NCBI GenBank assembly: GCA_033283175.1
Contig: JAWMQM010000001.1
Coordinates: forward strand, 744,001 to 808,000
Source of the DNA: Pseudomaricurvus sp033283175
GTDB taxonomy: Bacteria; Pseudomonadota; Gammaproteobacteria; Pseudomonadales; Cellvibrionaceae
DNA: 64,000 nt
Direction of reading: 5' to 3'
Shown: in pieces, positions 26,397-33,767 of the stretch
Layout: every line of letters begins with the position of its first letter
Position numbering within the stretch: the first letter of the stretch is position 1
Position numbers and translations under genes: made by a program
The notes under the pieces: model-generated
Told to the model about the DNA's origin: nothing
Seen by the model: the letters and a program-made list of their open reading frames with translations, nothing else
Database searches by the model: none

Positions 26397-26662
26397 CGTT
26401 GCGGCTCGTAACATCAGCAGCCAAAACCCGCCCGATTCCGCTGTACCACTTTCTGCACACCCGCAAACCACATGATTGCGGCGGCAGCCTGCAAACAACG
26501 ACATCCAGGGCCTGGACGACCACGTCCACTATTGTGTGCAGCTGTTCCTCCACGGTCTGACCAAACCGCAAGCGCGTAAAACAACACCCGCATAAGCGCT
26601 CCATCGCCTACTGGTAACCACCAACGACAAAATGCCGGTGCCAGATTGCCAGAAGCACGAAC
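26397..26662. other. Intergenic region without recognised genes
   Basis: This stretch between the tRNA terminator and the pntB terminator shows no gene with family features and no clear repeat. Short open frames run through it but look like chance. Confidence 0.6.
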
Positions 26663-26692
26663 AAAAAAGCCCCACAACTGCGGGGCTTTTTT
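26663..26692 (-). terminator. Rho-independent terminator of the pnt operon
   Basis: GCCCC/GGGGC stem with flanking A6 and T6 tracts; on the minus strand it lies 22 bp beyond the pntB stop. It would work in both directions. Confidence 0.9.
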
Positions 26693-26714
26693 GTTAACGC
26701 GAGTCAGGAACCGA

Positions 26715-28079
26715 TCAGCTCTTGAACTCACCCACAATGTGGGACAGAGACTGCTTGGCATCACCGAACAGCATGCGGGTGTTGTCACCCACAAACAGTG
26801 GGTTGTCCACACCGGAGAAGCCGGAGCCCATGGAGCGCTTCAGTACGAACACGGTACGGGCTTCGTCAACGCGGATCACAGGCATACCGTACAGCGGGCT
26901 GCCCTTGTCCTTGTTGGCCGCAGGGTTGACCACGTCGTTGGCACCGATCACTACCGCCAGGTCCACATTGGGCAGTTGCGGGTTGATATCGTCCATCTCC
27001 ACCAGCTGATCGTAAGGCACACTGGCTTCAGCCAGCAGTACGTTCATGTGGCCGGGCATACGGCCTGCTACCGGGTGAATGGCAAACTTCACTTCAGCCC
27101 CGTTCTCTTCCAGGTGATCGGCCAGTTCTTTCACCACGTGTTGCGCCTGGGCTACCGCCATGCCGTAACCGGGCACAAACACCACGCTGCGGGCCGCCTC
27201 CATAATCAGGTAGGCGTCGTCAGCGGAGATCGGCTTCACTTCACCTTCCACTTTGGTGGAGGAGGTCACCGCGGAACCAAAACCCGAGAACAGCACGTTG
27301 CTCAGCGAACGGTTCATCGCCTTACACATGATGTTGGTGAGGATGATACCGGACGCACCCACCAGCGCACCGGCCACGATCAACAGGTTGTTGTGCAGCA
27401 CGAAACCCGCCGCACAGGCCGCCAGACCGGAGTAGGAGTTCAGCAGTGCAATCACCACGGGCATATCGGCACCGCCGATGGGGATCACCGCCATGATGCC
27501 GAACAGTAGGGACAGACCGAGGATCGCCCACAACCACACAGGGTTGGACGGCTCCATGCAGAACATTACCGCCGAACCGAGGATCGCCAGCACCAGCAGC
27601 ACATTAAACACCTGCTGCCCCGTGAACATCAGCGCCTTGGTAGGCATACGCTCACCGAGCTTGGCCCAGGCGATGATGGAACCGGTGAGAGTCACACCAC
27701 CAATCAGGATTGAGAGGATGATGGTGATGTTGATAAAAGTACTGTTGCCAGGGGCGTAGGTGGCCACCCAGCCCACCAACAGCGACGCCGCGCCACCAAA
27801 GCCGTTAAACAGCGCCACCAGCTCCGGCATACCGGTCATCTCTACCTTGCGCGCCGCAAAGGCACCGATGGCAGAGCCGACCACAAAACCGGCGATGATG
27901 TAGGTCCATGGCAGCAGGCCCTTGCCACCCAGGGTAGCGACCACGGCGATCAGCATACCCACCGCAGAGATCAGGTTCCCCTGACGGGCAGTGGCCGGTG
28001 ACCCCAGCTTTTTCAGGCCAAAAACAAACAGGATGGCCGCAACGATGTACGACAGGTTAATCAAAAATTCCATAGTCAT
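26715..28079 (-). CDS. pntB: NAD(P) transhydrogenase, beta subunit
   Basis: A 454-residue inner-membrane subunit. The N-terminal two-thirds hold about nine hydrophobic segments (domain II, including VGSAIGAFAARKVEMTGMPELVALFNGFGG). The C-terminal 180 residues are the NADP(H)-binding domain III with GYGMAVAQAQHVVKEL, HPVAGRMPGHMNVLLAEA and GANDVVNPA. It couples proton entry to hydride transfer from NADH to NADP+. GGAG six bases before the ATG supports the start. Last gene of the pnt operon. Confidence 0.97.
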   Translation of the reverse strand: MTMEFLINLSYIVAAILFVFGLKKLGSPATARQGNLISAVGMLIAVVATLGGKGLLPWTYIIAGFVVGSAIGAFAARKVEMTGMPELVALFNGFGGAASLLVGWVATYAPGNSTFINITIILSILIGGVTLTGSIIAWAKLGERMPTKALMFTGQQVFNVLLVLAILGSAVMFCMEPSNPVWLWAILGLSLLFGIMAVIPIGGADMPVVIALLNSYSGLAACAAGFVLHNNLLIVAGALVGASGIILTNIMCKAMNRSLSNVLFSGFGSAVTSSTKVEGEVKPISADDAYLIMEAARSVVFVPGYGMAVAQAQHVVKELADHLEENGAEVKFAIHPVAGRMPGHMNVLLAEASVPYDQLVEMDDINPQLPNVDLAVVIGANDVVNPAANKDKGSPLYGMPVIRVDEARTVFVLKRSMGSGFSGVDNPLFVGDNTRMLFGDAKQSLSHIVGEFKS

Positions 28080-28091
28080 TGTCGGCTCCGC

Positions 28092-28376
28092 TTATTGCTT
28101 CTTCTTGAACATGGCCAACATACGGTCGGTCACCATGTAACCGCCGACCACGTTGATGGTCGCCAGCGCCACCGCCGCGCCACCGAGGATATGGGCGATC
28201 TGCTGGTTCTCAACCACAGCGGCTGCCGCGGTCAGTGCACCCACCACGGTAATACCGGAGATGGCATTGGAGCCGGACATCAGCGGCGTGTGCAGCGTTG
28301 CCGGAACTTTGGAGATCAGCTCAAAACCCAGGAAGATCGAGAGCACCAGAATGAAGGAGAGATAGATAGCTTCCAT
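28092..28376 (-). CDS. pntAB: NAD(P) transhydrogenase, alpha subunit part 2 (membrane part)
   Basis: A 94-residue membrane protein with three to four transmembrane helices, corresponding to the C-terminal domain II part of PntA. The conserved stretch is KVPATLHTPLMSGSNAISGI. The alpha subunit is split into two genes here, as in Rhodospirillum and many proteobacteria. Its ATG overlaps the stop of pntAA by one base (TAATG), so translation is coupled. pntB follows after 12 bp. Confidence 0.95.
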   Translation of the reverse strand: MEAIYLSFILVLSIFLGFELISKVPATLHTPLMSGSNAISGITVVGALTAAAAVVENQQIAHILGGAAVALATINVVGGYMVTDRMLAMFKKKQ

Positions 28377-29512
28377 TAGTTTGCCCTCGCATTTTTAATC
28401 ATTTCGCTGATCACTTCGCCGTTGTGGGTAACGATACAGCCTTTCTGGATATCGTCTTCCAGGTCCAGCTGGAATGACTTGCTCTCTTTATCCCAGTACT
28501 CCAGCACCAGGTTGTGGAGGTTAGCGGAGTACATGTCGGACGCATTGCCGGCCACATGGCCTGGCATGTTCGGCAGGCCAATGACCTTAACGCCATTGAT
28601 ATCCACTTCTTCACCCAGCACTGAACCCTCGACGTTACCGCCGGACTCCACCGCCAAGTCAACCACAACACTACCGGGCTTCATCACATCCAGCATGTCT
28701 TTGGTAACCACAACCGGTGCCTTGCGACCGAACAGCTGTGCCGTGGTGATAACGATGTCCGCCTGCGCGCACACTTTTTTCTGGCCCTCCAGTTGCAGCT
28801 TTTGCTGTTCCGGAGTCAGTGCGTTGGCATAGCCACCGGCAGTCTGGCCGGTTTCGCCCAGGTCGATCTCGACAAACTTGGCACCAAGGGACTCAACCTG
28901 CTCTTTAACCACCGGACGGGTATCAAACGCTTCCACGCGGGCGCCAAGGCGCTTGGCGGTGGCAATAGCCTGCAGGCCGGCAACACCGGCGCCGATAACA
29001 AATACGCGGGCGGGAGAAATGGTACCGGCGGGCGTCATCATCATCGGCAGAATTTTATCCAGGCGTTCAGCCGCCAGGATCACCATGGCATAACCCGCCA
29101 GGCTCGCCTGCGAACTAAGGGCATCCATTTTCTGGGCACGGGTAGTACGCGGAATCATTTCCATGCTGATGGCGGTAATGCCCGCTTCGAGGAACGCGTC
29201 AACCAGCGCATGCTCATTGAAGGGGTCGAGGAAGGAGATATGAATCGATCCTTTCTTCAACAAACCCACTTCAGCCAGCTCTGGCTTGCGCAGGCGCAGC
29301 ACGATGTCAGCACCGCCCAGCAGTGCGGTACGATCAGTCACAACACTGGCACCGGCAGCCACATACTCGTCATCTTTAATGCCGATGGCCAAGCCCAGAC
29401 CGGATTCAATCTGCACCTCTGCACCCTGTTCGGTAAATCGTTTTACCGAGGCAGGTACTACAGGGACTCGGGTTTCTCCGGGAGCCAACTCCCGTGGGAT
29501 ACCAATAATCAT
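28376..29512 (-). CDS. pntAA: NAD(P) transhydrogenase, alpha subunit part 1
   Basis: A 378-residue soluble NAD(H)-binding domain I of transhydrogenase, in the alanine dehydrogenase/PntA fold. The N-terminal IGIPRELAPGETRVPVVPASV and the nucleotide motif VIGAGVAGLQAIATAKRLGA (near 172) with GARVEAFDTRP following are visible, as is the mobile-loop region later. AAGGACATCAT before the ATG supports the start. First gene of pntAA-pntAB-pntB. The long AT-richer upstream region may carry its promoter, but none is convincing. Confidence 0.96.
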   Translation of the reverse strand: MIIGIPRELAPGETRVPVVPASVKRFTEQGAEVQIESGLGLAIGIKDDEYVAAGASVVTDRTALLGGADIVLRLRKPELAEVGLLKKGSIHISFLDPFNEHALVDAFLEAGITAISMEMIPRTTRAQKMDALSSQASLAGYAMVILAAERLDKILPMMMTPAGTISPARVFVIGAGVAGLQAIATAKRLGARVEAFDTRPVVKEQVESLGAKFVEIDLGETGQTAGGYANALTPEQQKLQLEGQKKVCAQADIVITTAQLFGRKAPVVVTKDMLDVMKPGSVVVDLAVESGGNVEGSVLGEEVDINGVKVIGLPNMPGHVAGNASDMYSANLHNLVLEYWDKESKSFQLDLEDDIQKGCIVTHNGEVISEMIKNARAN

Positions 29513-29733
29513 ATGATGTCCTTGCTTTTGTTATGGGCACCGAGGTACATGCCTCAGCCCTGATTTTATTGAATTCCTGACAGCAACCCGCGGCATAAAA
29601 ACCGAAAGGTGTGACTGCCACGCTTCCTTTCCCTTGCGGCCAAACAGCACCGCGCACTCTGCAAAAAAATCCGCCCCGATCCCCAAGGCTGCAAACTAAC
29701 AATAATCACGTCATCAGGCAGGGCCTGATCGAA

Positions 29734-29806
29734 AGCACTTTATCGGCGACAAACCCGCGCCGCATTACCGCTTTGGTATGGCGTACGAAAACCACCATAA
29801 AGTGCT
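29734..29806. repeat. 10-bp inverted repeat upstream of pntAA
   Basis: AGCACTTTAT (29734-29743) and ATAAAGTGCT (29797-29806) are perfect inverted copies 53 bp apart. They lie 222-294 bp upstream of the pntAA start. Function unknown; looping or a long hairpin is possible. Confidence 0.5.
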
Positions 29807-30397
29807 GTACTTTTATCTATAAGTTTTTAAAATAGCTGCTATAACGTCTTTCAAATAAGCCGTCTGAGCCGATAGCAGCCGCGCATAGTACGCAATCCTC
29901 AAGCCGCTACTCAAGGGTTAAAAATGACCGAATCCGGTCACAAAATGCATTTTCCAGCCATCAGGCGACTTTTTTTGTGACTAAGCCATAAAAAAGTTAT
30001 CCCCTCTCCTACTTTGCCTGAAGTACGCTTTCGACTTTTCGAACACTCTGATCAATAAAAATTACAGTCACACACTGATGTTGCCGCCACCGGCAGCAGA
30101 GAATCTTCCCAATCAGTCGTCGCGGAGCCTGCCACCGACCGGCGCCACTGAGGCAACCATAGTACATCGCAAACAAAAAACCAGACGCCAATAGCCAGCA
30201 CATACGCCACTCCCTGGTGCTTACTGTCACTGATCACCTGATGCCGCATCACATGGCTACAGACCCATGCCGGATCGACCTTGGATCCACACAGCCAAAG
30301 CACTGAATCAGCAACTTACAGCATGATGCCCCCGCACCGCGATCTTTACCCTGCAGTGTCCAGGGCGAAATCAGATTATAACAAATCACACTTAAAG

Positions 30398-30411
30398 ACA
30401 AACCTGTTTGT
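30398..30411. promoter_or_regulatory. PsrA-like palindrome upstream of the beta-helix gene
   Basis: ACAAAC and GTTTGT are separated by CT. This fits the (G/C)AAAC-N2-4-GTTT(G/C) consensus known for the fatty-acid responsive regulator PsrA of Pseudomonas. It lies about 145 bp upstream of the beta-helix gene. Confidence 0.4.
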
Positions 30412-30553
30412 TTTGTTTTAGCTGTGGCAGCAGTTCAGCTGCATTCGCCCTCCAAAAAAAATCTGAAGGGTGTCACGCAGTCGCCATACAGGCGTCATAA
30501 ATGCCCAATAGCATTGACCCGCCAAGATAGTCATACTTTCCAAGGAGCCAGGA

Positions 30554-31783
30554 ATGAAAAGATCACTACAAAGCCTTTTTTGGGTGGGCATGGTACTTGC
30601 CGGCCCAGCCACAGCAACCACCCTGATTAACGACGAAGCCTCGTTGCACAACGCTTTAGCACAGGCCGCACTCAATCCCGCCAGCGCCAAGATTGTGTTT
30701 GCCAAAGAGGCGAAAATTACCCTGACTACTCCGGCGGTCTACACCGGCAGTAACCCCCTCGAAATCGAAGGCAACGGCGCCACTATTGACGGCAGCCACG
30801 CCGGCAGCTTTACCTTGTCAGAAGATCTTACCGCTGTAACCGAAGACGGTACCCTGGTATTTAACACCGCCGCCGATATTAAAATTGATCACCTCACCAT
30901 TACCCACAGCGCCACTCGTGGCCTGGTAGTCAATATTCCTGCAAGCGCCACCGGTGAGGACATCTCCGTCCATCTCAATCGTGTGGAGATCAGTCATTCA
31001 GCGCTGTTCGGTCTGCACATCGATGACAATACGGACGAATTTGACGATGGCACTTCAGGCTCGGCCATCGGTATCGAACTGCTGATCAACAACTCCATCT
31101 TTTTCCGCAACGGCACCGGCGCCATCGACTTTGACGGCGTGCGGGTGGATGAGCGTGGCGAAGGTGATATCCGCTCTCACATCATCAACACCTGGATCAA
31201 CGAAAATGGCGGTGACGGCATAGAGCTGGACGAAGGCGGTCCCGGCGCTGTCGATGCCACCATGATTCACGTCACCCTGAATGACAACGGCTTTTATAAC
31301 GAAGAAGACCTCGACGACGGCTTTGACATTGACGAGGCCGATGCAGGTGACCTGAAAGTGACCCTGCTGGATGTAACCGTCAACAACAATCAGGATGAAG
31401 GGCTGGACTTTGACGAAGCCGGCGATGGCAACCTGCTGTTGGATGCGCGCAATATTTCCGCCGCCAACAATGCCGACGAAGCCCTCAAGTTGGACGAAGC
31501 CGATAACGGCGACATCATCGCCAAAGTACACAAAGCCACGGTAACCGGCAGCGGTGATGACGGTATTCAATACACCGAAGTTGGCGCCGGCAAGATCAGC
31601 GCATCCTTCAACCGCACTACGGCCACCGATAACAGCAAGTACGGCATCAAGCTGGGCCAGTGGATTGAAGAAGATGAAGAGCAGTCCCTGGAACCCGCCG
31701 GCAATGCCAAAGTGAAACACACCCTGCTGAGCGGTAACGGCAAGGGCGACCAGATTGATGTGAACAATGTAGTCATCAAATGA
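30554..31783 (+). CDS. Secreted acidic parallel beta-helix protein with 27-residue repeats
   Basis: A 409-residue protein with a signal peptide (LQSLFWVGMVLAGPATA, cleavage about residue 21). The body has right-handed beta-helix character (LEIEGNGATIDGS, IKIDHLTITHSATRGLVV). From about residue 221 it becomes a series of Asp/Glu-rich repeats. Four units are exactly 27 residues long (254-280, 281-307, 308-334, 335-361) with the pattern D-(D/E)-(G/A)-x-hydrophobic-D-E-A-x-x-G-D. A longer related unit precedes them. No catalytic residues can be named; the acidic ladder could bind Ca2+. AAGGAG before the ATG supports the start. Probably periplasmic or exported, and monocistronic. I do not recognise a characterised family. 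Confidence 0.72.
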   Translation: MKRSLQSLFWVGMVLAGPATATTLINDEASLHNALAQAALNPASAKIVFAKEAKITLTTPAVYTGSNPLEIEGNGATIDGSHAGSFTLSEDLTAVTEDGTLVFNTAADIKIDHLTITHSATRGLVVNIPASATGEDISVHLNRVEISHSALFGLHIDDNTDEFDDGTSGSAIGIELLINNSIFFRNGTGAIDFDGVRVDERGEGDIRSHIINTWINENGGDGIELDEGGPGAVDATMIHVTLNDNGFYNEEDLDDGFDIDEADAGDLKVTLLDVTVNNNQDEGLDFDEAGDGNLLLDARNISAANNADEALKLDEADNGDIIAKVHKATVTGSGDDGIQYTEVGAGKISASFNRTTATDNSKYGIKLGQWIEEDEEQSLEPAGNAKVKHTLLSGNGKGDQIDVNNVVIK

Positions 31784-32136
31784 CTCACCGGCCAAGTCGG
31801 TAACCCACTGAAGCCCGGGCACCGGGCTTCAGCTTATGTATTTGATGATTAAGGTCTTCGGCCTTCGCGCCCTGCCCCAATCACCACAACGCCAGAGTAC
31901 TGAGCTCCCTTTCCTCTCATTAACCAATAGTTACCCGGCCAAGTATCATCCGCACCGAACACAAAGCTGGCAGACCACCGCAGCCAGAAAATCAGGTTCC
32001 CATCGCATCAGCAAAGACCGGCAACAGCACCCCCGGGCAACTCCACATACACCATCCCCAATCCCTGGCAACCACGCCAGAACTGGCATAAGGTTAACGA
32101 AGCAATCGCCAATCACAATTGAGCAGGAGCCAGAAA
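31784..32136. other. Intergenic region with a hairpin
   Basis: About 350 bp. Apart from the strong hairpin at 31808-31832 I see nothing in it. Confidence 0.55.
31808..31832 (+). terminator. Hairpin after the beta-helix gene
   Basis: An 11-bp perfect stem CTGAAGCCCGG/CCGGGCTTCAG with a 3-base loop, 25 bp after the stop. The following T-run is weak, so termination efficiency is uncertain. Confidence 0.65.
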
Positions 32137-33036
32137 ATGCCCCAGGATAACAGCGAGATACCACGCCCTATTCCCCAGGAAGCCTTTGACTGGTACGACC
32201 AGTATGCCCACGGCCTGATAGACCGGCGCACATTTATGAGCCGACTGGCGGGACTGGCGGTAACCGGCTTCAGCCTGAGCCTGCTCACCGGCGCCCTGCT
32301 GCCGGATTATGCCCTCGCCGAACAAATCTCGTTTAACGATCCCGACATACTCGCCACCTATGTCACCTTTTCCTCACCCAAAGGACACGGTGAAGGGCGC
32401 GGTTACCTGGTAGTCCCTGCATCACTGACAGCAACGGCACCTGCGGTATTGGTGGTGCATGAGAACCGCGGGCTTAACCCCTATATCAAGGACGTGGCTC
32501 GCCGCCTGGCGAAGCAGGGCTTTGTGGCGTTTGCACCTGACGGACTGTGGCCGCTGGGCGGCTACCCGGGCAATGACGACGACGGCCGCCAGATGCAGGC
32601 CAGTATGGATCGCGGCAAACTCGAAGAGGACTTTATTGCTGCCGCCCGGTTTCTCAAGCAACACCGTCGCAGCAGTGGCAAGTTGGGTGCAGTTGGTTTC
32701 TGCTTCGGTGGTTATATTGTCAATATGCTCGCCGCCACCATTCCCACCGAGCTGGACGCAGGAGTACCTTTCTATGGCTCCCCCGCGGCACAGGCGCTGT
32801 GGCCACAGGTGCGCGGACCGCTGTTACTGCAATTCGCCGCACTGGATACACGCATCAACGACACCTGGCCCGACTACGAAGCCGCACTGAAGTCCAGCAG
32901 CGCCAACTATGCCGTGTACCACTATCCCGGCGTAAACCATGGATTCCACAACGACAGTACGGCGCGCTACGACGCGGAAGCCGCAGAGCTTGCCTGGCAG
33001 AGAACCCTGGCCTTTTTTCACCTGCATTTGGGCTGA
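32137..33036 (+). CDS. Dienelactone hydrolase family protein with Tat-like signal
   Basis: A 299-residue alpha/beta hydrolase. The N-terminus has a twin-arginine motif (DRRTFMSRLAG) followed by a hydrophobic segment ending LLPDYALA, so export by Tat is likely; this architecture resembles E. coli YghX. The DLH catalytic pattern is present: Glu in HENRG, nucleophilic Cys in GFCFGG and His in GVNHGF. It would cleave a lactone or ester outside the cytoplasm; substrate unknown. AGGAG seven bases before the ATG at 32137 supports the start. A membrane protein gene follows after 25 bp, probably co-transcribed. Confidence 0.85.
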   Translation: MPQDNSEIPRPIPQEAFDWYDQYAHGLIDRRTFMSRLAGLAVTGFSLSLLTGALLPDYALAEQISFNDPDILATYVTFSSPKGHGEGRGYLVVPASLTATAPAVLVVHENRGLNPYIKDVARRLAKQGFVAFAPDGLWPLGGYPGNDDDGRQMQASMDRGKLEEDFIAAARFLKQHRRSSGKLGAVGFCFGGYIVNMLAATIPTELDAGVPFYGSPAAQALWPQVRGPLLLQFAALDTRINDTWPDYEAALKSSSANYAVYHYPGVNHGFHNDSTARYDAEAAELAWQRTLAFFHLHLG

Positions 33037-33061
33037 CAACGGCCCCCAAGAGATCAGAAAC

Positions 33062-33655
33062 ATGGCCCTTCCCGGAATCCCGCCCCGGTTTCACCACAGC
33101 AACCAGACTCACCTGGAGAGCCTGCTCAAGTTTCTCGCGCTGATCGCTGTGCTGGTGGCCTACTTCTTCTATGTGGCCTGGAAATTCAATGCCGCCACCG
33201 GCTTCGGGCTGGCGCTGTTGAGCTGGAGCTTTTTCGTGCTCTGCACACCCATTGCCGACGGTGGATTTATTGTCGCCTTTCCGGTGCGGTTACTCTTTAA
33301 CGTACGCATGGCCACCACCCAGCTGGTGGTATGGCTGGTGGCCGTTGCCATCAACATGGTGATGCTGTTGATGTACCGCGACACCTACGCACTGACGTTT
33401 CTCACCCGCCTGCTGCAACAGATACTCACACAACCTTTCCCCTACTGGAGCATCCTGCTGATCAGTGCCCTGGGCACGTTCCTGTCCATCTGGTTTGGCG
33501 ATGAGATGATGGATGTCACCCATCATGCACACCGGGAAAAGTATCACCGCCACGGTTTCAATTACCGCCTGATTCTGGTGCTGGGACTGGGTGTGCTCAC
33601 GATAACCGCCTACTACAACCTGCTGGCCGGACTGCATATCCAGTTGCCCGGTTAA
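33062..33655 (+). CDS. Hypothetical multi-pass membrane protein
   Basis: A 197-residue protein with four or five transmembrane helices (FLALIAVLVAYFFYVAW, LLSWSFFVLC, VVWLVAVAINMVMLLMY, SILLISALGTFLSI, LILVLGLGVLTITAYY). A His-rich cytoplasmic or periplasmic loop (DVTHHAHREKYHRHGF, near residue 160) could bind a metal. I do not recognise the family. The ATG at 33062 follows the dienelactone hydrolase by 25 bp with an AGAG motif upstream, so it may be its operon partner. Confidence 0.65.
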   Translation: MALPGIPPRFHHSNQTHLESLLKFLALIAVLVAYFFYVAWKFNAATGFGLALLSWSFFVLCTPIADGGFIVAFPVRLLFNVRMATTQLVVWLVAVAINMVMLLMYRDTYALTFLTRLLQQILTQPFPYWSILLISALGTFLSIWFGDEMMDVTHHAHREKYHRHGFNYRLILVLGLGVLTITAYYNLLAGLHIQLPG

Positions 33656-33767
33656 CAGGTCGTCGGCCAGAGGTGGCCTTGACGGCAATGGGATAAGAGA
33701 GCGACCAGAAGTCGCCGAAGGGAACACGCCGGTGGAGTACAAACCCCACCGACGGCAATGACAGGAT

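Larger units (their letters stand above)
29513..30553. other. Long gene-poor region with palindromes
   Basis: Over 1 kb of AT-richer DNA between the divergent pnt operon and the beta-helix gene. Open frames here (for example 30009-30303 on the minus strand) show no family features or ribosome-binding sites and I treat them as chance. It holds a 10-bp inverted repeat (29734-29806), a TGACCG/CGGTCA pair (29925-29940) and a PsrA-like CAAAC/GTTTG site (30399-30410). A small RNA cannot be excluded. Confidence 0.55.

Noticed and set aside
26414..26812. Open frames between the tRNA-Leu terminator and pntB
   Set aside because: They cross the pnt terminator or the antisense of pntB and show no family features.
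30009..30303. Minus-strand frames of 73 and 83 residues in the gene-poor region
   Set aside because: No ribosome-binding sites and the two frames overlap each other; composition is Trp/Cys/Arg-rich as expected from chance reading.
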